DNA from: JAEUJZ01 sp964460115
GTDB taxonomy: Bacteria > Myxococcota_A > Polyangia > Palsa-1104 > JAEUJZ01
Length of the DNA stretch: 64,000 nt
Reading direction: 5' to 3'
Assembly (NCBI GenBank): GCA_964460115.1
Contig: CAYWPR010000018.1
Span: 19,415-83,414, forward strand
Every line of letters starts with the position of its first letter. Positions within the stretch are counted from its first letter, which is position 1. Positions 29,455-37,725 of this stretch are shown in pieces. The notes below the pieces were generated by a model, which was not told the DNA's origin, did not search any database, and saw only the letters and a program-made list of their open reading frames with translations. A program made the translations under genes and the position numbers.

Positions 29455-29724
29455 CTACTGCCCCAGCATCGGCAAAAGCGCCCACAGGCTGCTCGAAAAA
29501 TGGCCGATCTCTCTACCCAGCCACGGAGCCAAAAGCAGCAAAGTCGCAAATCCGCCGAAAAGCCGCGCCAAGGCCGGCGCGGCCGGTTCACTGACCGCCA
29601 AGCGGCCTTGCAAAAGCTCGATAAGCCCCCCGCACAAGCCGGCAACAAGCAGCGGAGGCAGCGCCGCGAAAAGACACAAAAGCAGGCCGCGTTGCAGCAA
29701 TGCGGCAAAAGCCGCCTCGCTCAT
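29455..29724 (-). CDS. fliQ: FliQ/SctS-like export-gate protein
   Basis: The 89-residue product has two transmembrane hairpin helices: LLLCLFAALPPLLVAGLCGGLIELLQ and LFGGFATLLLLAPWLG. Size, the LPPLLVA core and its place between fliP and fliR identify it. Its ATG overlaps the TGA of fliP. The second helix region is Ala/Leu-rich and diverged from well-studied FliQ proteins. Confidence 0.8.
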   Translation of the reverse strand: MSEAAFAALLQRGLLLCLFAALPPLLVAGLCGGLIELLQGRLAVSEPAAPALARLFGGFATLLLLAPWLGREIGHFSSSLWALLPMLGQ

Positions 29725-30377
29725 GTGCTCCCTCCGGACATTGCGCCATATGCGAGCAGCAGGCCGCGTGAAAGCAGATGCCAGCCATCGCACATTACAA
29801 AGAGCAGCAATTTAAAAGGCAATGCCACTGCACGTGCTGGCAATCCCGGCAACAGCAAGCCAGAAAGCAAACTGGCACATAAGATATCAATCAGCAAAAA
29901 CGGCAATAGCAAGATAAAACCAATCTGAAATGCGATGCGCAGCTCTGACAATACAAACGCAAAAAGCAGCGCATCGAGCGACGTCGCGGCTGGCGCTGGC
30001 GTGGTCGCGGAGTTTGCAGGCCCGTGCAGGCGCTGCACCAGCTCCTGCACGGCGGCTTGCTCACGCTTTTGCGTATGCTGAAGCAAAAACTCGCGCAGTG
30101 GGGCCATGCCAGCCTGCAAACGCACAGCTATCGAGGCTTCGGGCGCTTCACGCAGCATTGCTTTTTGGCAGCGCTCAAAAAGCGGCGCCATGGCCAGCCC
30201 GGACAAAAAAAGCGCCAGCACCGCTGTCAGCGCCGCCGGCGGAATGCCGCCAAGGCCTCGTCGCAGCACCGCCAAAACGACGCTGGTCTTCACATACGCC
30301 AAAAGCAGAACGCCGCCCAAGATCAACATTGGCGCAAAGGGATGTTGCAAAAGCGTCGAGCCAAATGCTTCGCTCAT
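29721..30377 (-). CDS. fliP: FliP/SctR-like export-gate protein
   Basis: The 218-residue protein carries the FliP/SctR core. The N-terminal helix YVKTSVVLAVLRRGLG is followed by MAPLF. The strongly conserved C-terminal block is FVLSELRIAFQIGFILLLPF, then LIDILCAS and ALPFKLLLFVMCDGW. It lacks the N-terminal signal region of flagellar FliP and matches SctR length. The Met-rich gasket usually written MGMMMVPP is here SGLLLPGLP. A Thr/Pro/Ala linker (NSATTPAPAATS) interrupts the periplasmic loop. The start overlaps the upstream FliO-like gene. Confidence 0.88.
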   Translation of the reverse strand: MSEAFGSTLLQHPFAPMLILGGVLLLAYVKTSVVLAVLRRGLGGIPPAALTAVLALFLSGLAMAPLFERCQKAMLREAPEASIAVRLQAGMAPLREFLLQHTQKREQAAVQELVQRLHGPANSATTPAPAATSLDALLFAFVLSELRIAFQIGFILLLPFLLIDILCASLLSGLLLPGLPARAVALPFKLLLFVMCDGWHLLSRGLLLAYGAMSGGST

Positions 30378-30736
30378 GCAGCTAGCTCCGGCCTGGCTTC
30401 GGCCTTGGACGAAATCTTGGTTTCGCTTTTGAGTTCGAGTCCGGCCCCTGACAAGCCCGCAGCGCTATTTGGCGGCACACCTTCGGATGCCGGCCAGTCG
30501 GCCAAAAGCGACAGACCGCCCGGTGCGCCACCCAGCAGCAACTGACGGTTGCCGGCCTCGACAATGTACAGGATGTGCTGCGGCGAAAGGTCAATGCGTC
30601 CGGCCAGGCGCAGCGGACCAGGCTTTTCCAAAAACGCGCGATGGCGCTGCCAGCGCCACAAAAGCAGGACGCCCGCACATAAAAGCAGTACGAAGAACGG
30701 CCAAAATAGCGTCAGCGACAACCCGGGCTCTGCCAT
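30374..30736 (-). CDS. fliO: FliO-like small membrane protein
   Basis: The ATG at 30736 gives 120 residues. One transmembrane helix (about 7-27: SLTLFWPFFVLLLCAGVLLL) is followed by a small cytoplasmic domain, GRIDLSPQHILYIVEAGNRQ then LLLGGAPGGLSLLADW. This is the FliO pattern of basic stalk, strand and LLLG motif. FliO helps assemble FliP. Its presence argues for a flagellar-type rather than injectisome-type gate. The C-terminal tail is low complexity. First gene of the O-P-Q-R operon. Confidence 0.7.
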   Translation of the reverse strand: MAEPGLSLTLFWPFFVLLLCAGVLLLWRWQRHRAFLEKPGPLRLAGRIDLSPQHILYIVEAGNRQLLLGGAPGGLSLLADWPASEGVPPNSAAGLSGAGLELKSETKISSKAEARPELAA

Positions 30737-30859
30737 TTCCGATACGCCTCCAGCTAGATGAGAAGTTGTCTGCGCCGCGCTGTCAATTTTCTGCGATAGT
30801 GACGTATACACAAGGCAGCTACTCGACCCATCCGAGAGGAAGACCGCGGAAAAGCGCCC

Positions 30860-31633
30860 ATGGATTTAGAAAAGAAAATGGCCATGGATGAACCGATTTC
30901 GCTGAAAAAACCGCCTGAGCCCATCATTTACTCAAATCCGCAAAGCATGCCTTTGCGCTATCGCGACACGCTTGCGCAAATGATGAAAAGCCAGGCCTAT
31001 CGCGAGCTGGCCGCAGCGCGGCTGTTTGGCTATGGCTTGCAGTTTGTTCCCGAAGGCCGCTGGCTCAAATTTATGGTTTGGCACATTCGCGAGGAAAGCG
31101 AGCACTACTTCGCCGTCTGCGACATGTACCAGCGTTTCACCGGCGAAAGCGTCGAGCCCTGGGTGCTTTTGCGGCTGGCCGAAAAGCCCATTCCGCTTAT
31201 TGCAAGCTGGTTTGAGCTGGCCATGGCGCAGTTTCTTTACGATCGAGGCGGCTTTTGGCAGTTGCAAGAGTACGCCGAGTGCAGTTATCCCGCTTATCGG
31301 CAAGTCATCGAAAAGATCATCAAAGAAGAGCGCGGCCATCAGGAGCTTGGCGAACGCATCGTCATCGAAGCTTGCCAAACGAACGCCGCACAAGCGGTCA
31401 AGCAAACGGTGTTTGAACGCTGGCTGCGCCAAGGGCTATTGTCATTCGGACGCCCATGGAGCGAGGGCAACCGCTACGCCATTGAAAACGGCCTGAAGAA
31501 ACGCGACTCGGCGCTGGTGATGCAGGATTTCATTGATGACATCAAGCCGGCGGTACGCGCCTGCGGTTTGCATTTTCCAAGCGCTACAGACTTGCACATG
31601 GAACTGCCCACCGACCTGAATTGGTCCCTATAA
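30860..31633 (+). CDS. PaaA-like ferritin-fold diiron oxygenase
   Basis: The 257-residue protein has the four-helix diiron pattern of phenylacetyl-CoA epoxidase subunit A. Candidate ligands are E49 (AYRELAAAR), E79-x-x-H82 (IREESEHY), E119 and E157-x-x-H160 (KEERGHQE). PaaA normally sits with PaaB, C, D and E, none of which are present. It is followed after 18 bases by hemH on the same strand, suggesting co-expression with heme synthesis. A role in another oxygenation, perhaps of a tetrapyrrole or acyl substrate, is possible but unproven. An in-frame ATG at 30878 is an alternative start. Confidence 0.8.
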   Translation: MDLEKKMAMDEPISLKKPPEPIIYSNPQSMPLRYRDTLAQMMKSQAYRELAAARLFGYGLQFVPEGRWLKFMVWHIREESEHYFAVCDMYQRFTGESVEPWVLLRLAEKPIPLIASWFELAMAQFLYDRGGFWQLQEYAECSYPAYRQVIEKIIKEERGHQELGERIVIEACQTNAAQAVKQTVFERWLRQGLLSFGRPWSEGNRYAIENGLKKRDSALVMQDFIDDIKPAVRACGLHFPSATDLHMELPTDLNWSL

Positions 31634-31651
31634 CCCTCGCCTGGAAACCTC

Positions 31652-32674
31652 GTGAACGGACTTTTGCTGATAAACCTTGGTACGCCGCTTTCTCCCACCA
31701 CCCGCGAGGTACGCCGTTACTTGCGCGAATTTTTAAATGACGCGCGAGTGATTGACATCCCCTGGCTGTGGCGCGCTCTGCTGCTAAACCTTTTCATTTT
31801 GCCGCTGCGTCCGCGGCGCAGCGCCGCCGCTTATCGTCAGGTCTGGACTGAAAAGGGTTCGCCGCTCTTGCACAATTCGCAAGAGCTTCGCGCCGCCGTG
31901 CAAGCCAAGCTTGGAACAAACTGGCGGGTTGCCCTGGGCATGCGCTACGGCCAGCCATCGCTGCGCAGCGCTTTTTCGACGCTGCAGGGCGTCGATAGGC
32001 TGGTGGTTTTGCCGCTGTATCCGCAACATGCCATGAGCAGCTCCGGCTCCTCGCTGGCCGCGGTGTATGACCTTTTGGCGGCGCAACCGCTGCCGCTGCC
32101 GGTGTCAATCGTCGAGCCATTCTTTGCCGACGCAGGATTTTTGGATGCCTTTGCGACGCGCGGCGCGCCGGTGCTAGAGCAGGAAAAACCCGATCACGTA
32201 TTGTTCAGCTTTCACGGCCTGCCGGAACGCCATATGCGCAAAGCGGATCCTACTGGGCGGTACTGTCTTTCGCGCCCCGACTGCAGCCTGGTCTTGACCG
32301 CGGAAAACCGCGGCTGTTATCGCGCCCAATGTTTCGCCACTGCTCAGCAATTGGCCAAGCGGCTGCAGCTTGACGCCGAGCGCTACACCGTTTGCTTTCA
32401 GTCGCGGCTCGGACGCACGCCGTGGATACAGCCGCATACCGATCAGGTGATTTTGCAACTCGCCCAAAAGGGTTGCCGGCGCGTGGTTGTGTTTTGTCCG
32501 GCATTTGTCGCCGATTGCCTAGAAACTCTGGAAGAAATCGGCCTGCGCGCCCGGGCCGATTTTCGCAAGGCCGGCGGTCAAGAATTGACGCTCGTGCCTT
32601 CGCTAAACGCAATGCCCGAGTGGGTTGAGACTGTGGCCCGCTTGGCCCAGCAGCAATTGGCCCTACGAAAGTAG
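31652..32674 (+). CDS. hemH: Ferrochelatase
   Basis: The 340-residue enzyme inserts Fe(II) into porphyrin, the last step of protoheme synthesis. It starts at a GTG. LLINLGTPLSPT opens the family and YPQHAMSSSGSS is the substrate-lip region. FSFHGLP carries the metal-channel histidine (H188) and DCLETLEEI the conserved glutamate. Four internal cysteines (C205, C211, C222, C227) lie just after H188. This matches the internal [2Fe-2S] class described for Myxococcus and Bdellovibrio enzymes. The 3' end overlaps that of the convergent pseudouridine synthase gene by 12 bases. Confidence 0.95.
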   Translation: MNGLLLINLGTPLSPTTREVRRYLREFLNDARVIDIPWLWRALLLNLFILPLRPRRSAAAYRQVWTEKGSPLLHNSQELRAAVQAKLGTNWRVALGMRYGQPSLRSAFSTLQGVDRLVVLPLYPQHAMSSSGSSLAAVYDLLAAQPLPLPVSIVEPFFADAGFLDAFATRGAPVLEQEKPDHVLFSFHGLPERHMRKADPTGRYCLSRPDCSLVLTAENRGCYRAQCFATAQQLAKRLQLDAERYTVCFQSRLGRTPWIQPHTDQVILQLAQKGCRRVVVFCPAFVADCLETLEEIGLRARADFRKAGGQELTLVPSLNAMPEWVETVARLAQQQLALRK

Positions 32675-33367
32675 CCGAGGCAAATTCAAACGCGGCGGCA
32701 GCAAAAGCCGATTGGCGCTGCCGAAATGCTCAAAGCCTAGCGAGACAGCACACAGGGCGATTCCGGCCTGCTCGGCTTGAATTTGCGAACCATATAGGCT
32801 GTCTCCGATAATTGGGCAGCCTCGCCGAGCCAGCTCTACGCGCAACTGATGGGGTCGGCCGGTGCGCGGTTTCAGCTCGAAACACAGCATTTGTTTCGTG
32901 GCCGATACAAGCTTGACGTCGGTAATCGCCAGCTTTCCGGCGGGGTGCAAGTAGGCCCGGCGCTTGCCGCGCAAAAGCATCGCCGTCCAGCGCCGCGTTT
33001 CTCCAAGCGGCGCATCCTCCGGAGCGCTTCCTGTACAACGCGCCTCATAGGTTTTTTCAATCTGATGCGCGGCAAAGCCATCGCAAAGCTCACGATGGGC
33101 CATCGCGCTGCGCGCGAACATCAAAAGCCCCGAGACTTCTTGATCCAGACGATGCGCTGGCCAAAGCCGCACTCCGAGCTGGGTCTGCAAAAGAAGCCCA
33201 ACGCATGGCCGCGCATCTTGCACGCCGAGGCGGCTCGGCACCGACAAAAAGCCAGCCGGTTTGGCGACCACAACGACGTGCGCATTGTCAAAAATGATGT
33301 GTAGCGGCGATTGAGCAGCCGGCGCTGTCTCTTCCGCGTCGAGCCCAAAGGCTAGCGGCCGTGACAT
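32663..33367 (-). CDS. RluA-family pseudouridine synthase
   Basis: The ATG at 33367 gives 234 residues and overlaps the stop of the SEC-C gene by 16 bases. VVVVAKPAGFLSVPS, then PAHRLDQEVSGLLMFAR with the catalytic aspartate in HRLD, and RTGRPHQLRVELARRGCPIIGDSLYG are classic RluA-type motifs. The S4 domain found in some members is absent. The enzyme isomerises uridine in rRNA or tRNA; the target site cannot be read from sequence. Confidence 0.92.
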   Translation of the reverse strand: MSRPLAFGLDAEETAPAAQSPLHIIFDNAHVVVVAKPAGFLSVPSRLGVQDARPCVGLLLQTQLGVRLWPAHRLDQEVSGLLMFARSAMAHRELCDGFAAHQIEKTYEARCTGSAPEDAPLGETRRWTAMLLRGKRRAYLHPAGKLAITDVKLVSATKQMLCFELKPRTGRPHQLRVELARRGCPIIGDSLYGSQIQAEQAGIALCAVSLGFEHFGSANRLLLPPRLNLPRLLS

Positions 33368-34179
33368 TTTTTGTATTTCTTGCCGCTGCCGCAGGGACAT
33401 GCATCGTTGCGCGGAACTACCGATTGGCGCTGGGCCGTGCTGCGCTGCCGACGCTGGGCCGCCAGAATCGGAGTCAGATGCGTACGCAGCAGGCTATAAC
33501 GCTCTTCGTACATCGCAAAAAGTTGGGGCTGTCCGCGTAGCAGATTGTGCACCAGCATAAATAGCTGATTGGGCTCCACCGCCTGTGCATGGCGCACTAC
33601 AGAAGGCATTCGCGAGGCAAAGGACAGCTCGACGGTTCCCAGCGTCTGAGAGCGGCTTGGCTCGGCAGCCGGGGCAGTCAGCACCGACCAGACAACGCGG
33701 CGACAGTCGCAGCGCGGCTCTATACAGTAAGCGTCGCGCAGACCTAGCAGAAAAGTCGTCTGCTCGGCTTCCGCCTTCATCGTCCACATCGGAACCGACT
33801 CTTGGCGAAACACATGATCCCAAGACACCAGATCGCCGGATTTCAGGCCGCTCCAGTCGACGTAGCGAAAGTGTTGCTGCAGCCCATATTTGCGCACGGC
33901 GGCATAATGGCTACGCAGCGTGCTGATTGCCCCTTGGCCAAGCATGCTGCGCAGCGCCTGCGCCAGCGCTTGATACTGCGCACTGTTTTGCCGCTGATCC
34001 ACCGGATCTACCCGCAAAGTGCCAAGGTCCACGGTAAAAGCAGCTCCAGCGAAAACCACATGGGCCGTGGCGCAATCGCATTGCGCATCGCCACAGTAGT
34101 ATTCTTGCAGGGGCTGATTCCCGACAGCTAGAGCCGGATCGTGCGGAGGGGGAAGATGTTCATACGGGATAAGCGCCAT
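33352..34179 (-). CDS. SEC-C motif protein
   Basis: The 275-residue protein ends in NDACPCGSGKKYKKCHGR, a perfect zinc-binding SEC-C motif like that at the SecA C-terminus. A second Cys group lies near residues 29-35 (CGDAQCDC) and a third near 157-162 (CIEPRCDC), so up to three metal sites are possible. The central part has no recognised fold. SEC-C proteins commonly bind nucleic acid or ribosomal partners. It precedes and overlaps the pseudouridine synthase gene, which may indicate an RNA-related role. Confidence 0.85.
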   Translation of the reverse strand: MALIPYEHLPPPHDPALAVGNQPLQEYYCGDAQCDCATAHVVFAGAAFTVDLGTLRVDPVDQRQNSAQYQALAQALRSMLGQGAISTLRSHYAAVRKYGLQQHFRYVDWSGLKSGDLVSWDHVFRQESVPMWTMKAEAEQTTFLLGLRDAYCIEPRCDCRRVVWSVLTAPAAEPSRSQTLGTVELSFASRMPSVVRHAQAVEPNQLFMLVHNLLRGQPQLFAMYEERYSLLRTHLTPILAAQRRQRSTAQRQSVVPRNDACPCGSGKKYKKCHGR

Positions 34180-34248
34180 GTCCGGCTTTTACCATGCCTT
34201 TTGCCGGGCGAAAACCAGCGACCCGAGCGGCGGCCTAGGCGTGCGCGG

Positions 34249-36276
34249 CTAGCGCGGCGGCGCGACGACTTGCCCAGCCGGTGACGGCGATGGGGCGGAT
34301 GAAGGCGCGGCGGGCACAGGCGCAGACTTTCCCGCCGGCGGCACCGCAGCGCCATTGCCGGCCGGTGCGGCGGCGCCCGCAGTGCTTGGAGCCCCCGGAG
34401 GCACAGCTTCGGCCCGACGTTTCTCCGCAGCATCTAGGCGCTCGGCTTCGTCATCGCGGTCGGGCGGACCAATGGGGCGCTCTTGCTTAAACGACGGCTT
34501 GCGATGCGAATCCCAGACATGCAGCATTGGTGATTCGCGCAAATCGGCAGGCCGCAGCGAAGTCCAACCAAACGGAACTTTGGGATCCAGCCACTCAAAG
34601 ACAAACCGCGCATCAAGCGGCGATACGTTGATGCAGCCGTGCGATTTGACCGATCCGAAGCGATCGTGCCAATAAGCGCCGTGAATTGCGTTATGTGCCT
34701 GAAAAAACGTCGACCACGGCACCATATTCACAAAATACGGTTTGTCGTCGTACGGCTGGCTTTTCATGGTAATCGCCGACACGCGGGCCCAGACCGGATA
34801 GTTGCCAAGCGGAGTCGCATTGTTGCGCCCCGAAGACACCAGCGTGGCAAAAACCGGCTTGTCGCCGTCGTAGGCCACTAGCACCTGTTCGCCCAAGTCG
34901 GCGTCAAACCAGCGGCTGACCTGTCCGGCATCCGCAGGTCGTGCTTGCAGGCGCACCTCGTTCACCAAACCGGCATTCACCCAGACCGGCGGATTTTCCG
35001 AAACGGCTGGCGCCGCCGGGGCCGTCGCGGAAGCGCCTGGAGACTGCGCAGCAGCGGGGCCTCCGGGCGCCGCCGGCGCCGCCGCAACCGGCGCGGCGGA
35101 ACCAATTGGAGCGACCTGGGTTTGGGCCGAAACAGCAGCCGGGCTGCCCAGAGGCGGCGCCGTAGCCACCGGAAAGGCAGAGGATTGCACCGCCGATACC
35201 CGCACCTTCAAATAGCGCGTGTACTTGATCGTCGTCTCTTCCAAAATATCGACGCGCGTACGGCGCGGCAGCTTCAGGATGCTGGGGCCTTGACCCGGCT
35301 CGGCCTGGGCTTTGATTTCGCCGCTTAGAATCCACCCAAAGGGCAACGGCACCTTGTCGTCAATCAAAATGCCGTGCCAGCTCGATGTCGCCTCCATTTG
35401 ATAGGTGCCGTGAATCGGCAACACTTTTCCTTCGACGGTCTGGTAATAGCTTTGACCATCGTGCTTGATGGTTTTCTCGATGGCCACAGAATCGCCGCGC
35501 TCCAGGTTGCGCTCGGGTTCATTGCCGGCTTTTAAATCATCTAAAGAAGTCCACATCGGCAGCGGCTCGCGCGAGGAAACCATGTGGTAGCGGTACGGCA
35601 CCCGCTCGCCCGGAACGATCTGGTAAGCCGGCGTAGTCGTCGGCGGATCCAGCACCGGCTTGCCGTGTTCGGCGCAAATCCAGCCAAACGGTACAAGCGC
35701 CAGCCAGCGTTTGCTGTGGCAGTAGCGCGTGGTCTTGGCCATGACCTCGCCTCGCACCGCCATTCGCGTCCCTGGAGACACCGTGCCGAGCATTGGCGAG
35801 CCGTAATAGGGACGAGCCAATATCTGCGGTTCGCCATCCTCTAGCTTTTGCGCTTCAAAGACTTTGATAATGCTCGGCTGCGGTTCAGAGTCTGGAAGCA
35901 TCTGCGGTGGCCGATAGGGGCGCACTTCGCCCTTTTTCAGCTCGCGATAGCGGCCGTCGATCCAAAATTTTCGCGGCTTTTTATCCACGGCCACGCTCGC
36001 CGCCGCCGGAGCCGCCGGGGCCGCCGCCGAAGCCGGCGCCAAAGGCACCGCGGGCAAAGCGGTGGGCGGGGCCGATGCCGGAACCGCTGAAGAAAGCGGC
36101 GCTGGGGCACTCCCAGCAGGCGCGGTAGCACCAGGTACCGGCTGAGCGTACACCGGACCATTCGCCAAGCCCAAGCTTACGCATTGACCTAGCACCAAAA
36201 CGGCCAATTCGCGTACCGGCCATCGCCAAAAATCAAGAAGGCGCGTTGTCACGCTACCGACAATAGCATGCTTCAT
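34249..36276 (-). CDS. L,D-transpeptidase (YkuD) with Pro/Ala-rich linkers
   Basis: The 675-residue exported protein has a hydrophobic N-terminal segment (about 18-45). Two SH3-like regions may occur between about 130 and 370. A Pro/Ala-rich linker follows at about 375-420. The YkuD domain lies at about 455-580: ATPLGNYPVWARV, NAIHGAYWHDRFG and SHGCINVSPLDARF, with catalytic Cys548. The last ~70 residues are again Pro/Ala low complexity. Such enzymes make 3-3 peptidoglycan cross-links or attach proteins to the wall. It is divergent from the PAS-STAS gene. Confidence 0.92.
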   Translation of the reverse strand: MKHAIVGSVTTRLLDFWRWPVRELAVLVLGQCVSLGLANGPVYAQPVPGATAPAGSAPAPLSSAVPASAPPTALPAVPLAPASAAAPAAPAAASVAVDKKPRKFWIDGRYRELKKGEVRPYRPPQMLPDSEPQPSIIKVFEAQKLEDGEPQILARPYYGSPMLGTVSPGTRMAVRGEVMAKTTRYCHSKRWLALVPFGWICAEHGKPVLDPPTTTPAYQIVPGERVPYRYHMVSSREPLPMWTSLDDLKAGNEPERNLERGDSVAIEKTIKHDGQSYYQTVEGKVLPIHGTYQMEATSSWHGILIDDKVPLPFGWILSGEIKAQAEPGQGPSILKLPRRTRVDILEETTIKYTRYLKVRVSAVQSSAFPVATAPPLGSPAAVSAQTQVAPIGSAAPVAAAPAAPGGPAAAQSPGASATAPAAPAVSENPPVWVNAGLVNEVRLQARPADAGQVSRWFDADLGEQVLVAYDGDKPVFATLVSSGRNNATPLGNYPVWARVSAITMKSQPYDDKPYFVNMVPWSTFFQAHNAIHGAYWHDRFGSVKSHGCINVSPLDARFVFEWLDPKVPFGWTSLRPADLRESPMLHVWDSHRKPSFKQERPIGPPDRDDEAERLDAAEKRRAEAVPPGAPSTAGAAAPAGNGAAVPPAGKSAPVPAAPSSAPSPSPAGQVVAPPR

Positions 36277-36408
36277 GCTCGTGTCGAAGCGGAGCTGCCT
36301 ATACGTTGACCGTTGACAGGCGCAGCGGGCTTTGGTTCCCTTAAAATCAGCGATTTCTATGAGTCGCCTTGCATATAACTCCAGGTGCAGAGAGATGACG
36401 CAGTGACC

Positions 36409-37704
36409 ATGTCGGCCTCTGTGCTGGAGCAGGTGCTAAATGCTTCGGCCCGTGCCCTGCTCGACACGCTGCCCGATGGGGTGGCGGTGTTTGGCGCCGA
36501 TCGCCACGCCTGTTATGCCAATCGGGTGTGGACCGAACGGCGTCTTCTTTTGTGCGTGGACGGGGGGGAACCCGCGTTCAATGCCACGATGCAAGGCGCC
36601 TTCGGAGCGGCGCTCGGCCGAATTTTGGCTGGCGCCGCGGAGGCCACGGTGGTTGTCGAGCGCACCCGCCCGGGTTTGCAACCCGAGGCCTTTGAGCTGC
36701 GGCTGCGCAGTCTGCCGGCGGCCGTGCTACCGACAAACGGAGACGATCCGCGTTTGGTGCTGGTGCAGGCCCACGATATCACCGCGCAGCAGCGCACCGA
36801 GCGGGCCCACCGCGAAACCGAATCATTGCTGGGCGCGATTTTTGAGACCGCCGACGTCGGTTTGTGCCTTTACGATCAGCGCGGCCGCTTTGTAAACGTC
36901 AACCGCGGCTATTGCGAGCTTTTCGGCTACCGCCCCGAAGAGCTCATCGGTCGGCATTACACCAAGGTCCTTCCGGCCGAAGAGCATGAATATGCGCAAC
37001 GCACCTTTGAGCATTTTATGTCCGGTCAGGGCCAAGGCAGCCAACCGGCACCGCCTGCCGAAGCGCGCGGCCGGCGCAAAGACGGCGCAACGCTTTATGT
37101 GGCCATCTCGACACGGCTTCTGATTCGCGAAGATGGACGGCGCTTTCAAGTGTGCTCGGTTATCGACATTACCGACCGCAAAGAGCATGCACGCGAGCTT
37201 GAAGAGCGCGCCAGCCAAGCCCGCGCCGAAGCTGATCTAAAGACTCGCTTGCTCGGCGAGCTTGATACCAAGCTGGAGCTGATTCAACACCAGCATCAGC
37301 AGATTCTAGACCTTTCGGCGCCCATCCTTGATTTGTGGGAGGGGGTGCTGATTCTGCCGATCATCGGCGCCTTTACGGCCGAGCGGGCCTCCAACGTCAC
37401 CGAATGCCTGCTTTTAGCCGTCGTGCGCCGCCGGGCTCGCTTCGTGCTGCTCGATCTGACGAGCGCGCAAGATCTGGAATCGGGCAGCGCCGCCTATATC
37501 ATTCGCATGATCTCCGCCGTGCGCTTGCTTGGCGCCCAAACCCTTTTGACCGGATTGTCGCCGCAGATGGCGCGCAGCCTGGCCGATCGCGGTTTGGATC
37601 TTTCGGGGATACGCGCCATGCGCAGCCTGGCCGAAGGCCTGCGCGCCTGCCTGCCGGAGCTTCGCGCGGGAGCTTCCGCCGAAAAAAACAAAGCTCCGCT
37701 GTAG
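36409..37704 (+). CDS. PAS-PAS-STAS regulatory protein (RsbR-like)
   Basis: The ATG at 36409 (GTG at 36385 or 36403 are alternatives) gives 431 residues. Two PAS domains occupy about 8-125 and 135-255; the second has LGAIFETADVGLCLYDQRGR. A coiled coil of about 40 residues follows (ELEERASQARAEADLKTRLL). The C-terminal STAS domain (about 310-425) reads LDLTSAQDLESGSAAYIIRM. This layout resembles RsbR stressosome scaffolds, with Ser in place of the phosphorylated Thr in the loop. No switch kinase or phosphatase gene is adjacent. Confidence 0.85.
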   Translation: MSASVLEQVLNASARALLDTLPDGVAVFGADRHACYANRVWTERRLLLCVDGGEPAFNATMQGAFGAALGRILAGAAEATVVVERTRPGLQPEAFELRLRSLPAAVLPTNGDDPRLVLVQAHDITAQQRTERAHRETESLLGAIFETADVGLCLYDQRGRFVNVNRGYCELFGYRPEELIGRHYTKVLPAEEHEYAQRTFEHFMSGQGQGSQPAPPAEARGRRKDGATLYVAISTRLLIREDGRRFQVCSVIDITDRKEHARELEERASQARAEADLKTRLLGELDTKLELIQHQHQQILDLSAPILDLWEGVLILPIIGAFTAERASNVTECLLLAVVRRRARFVLLDLTSAQDLESGSAAYIIRMISAVRLLGAQTLLTGLSPQMARSLADRGLDLSGIRAMRSLAEGLRACLPELRAGASAEKNKAPL

Positions 37705-37725
37705 CCCGCTCGATGACGCGTTCGA

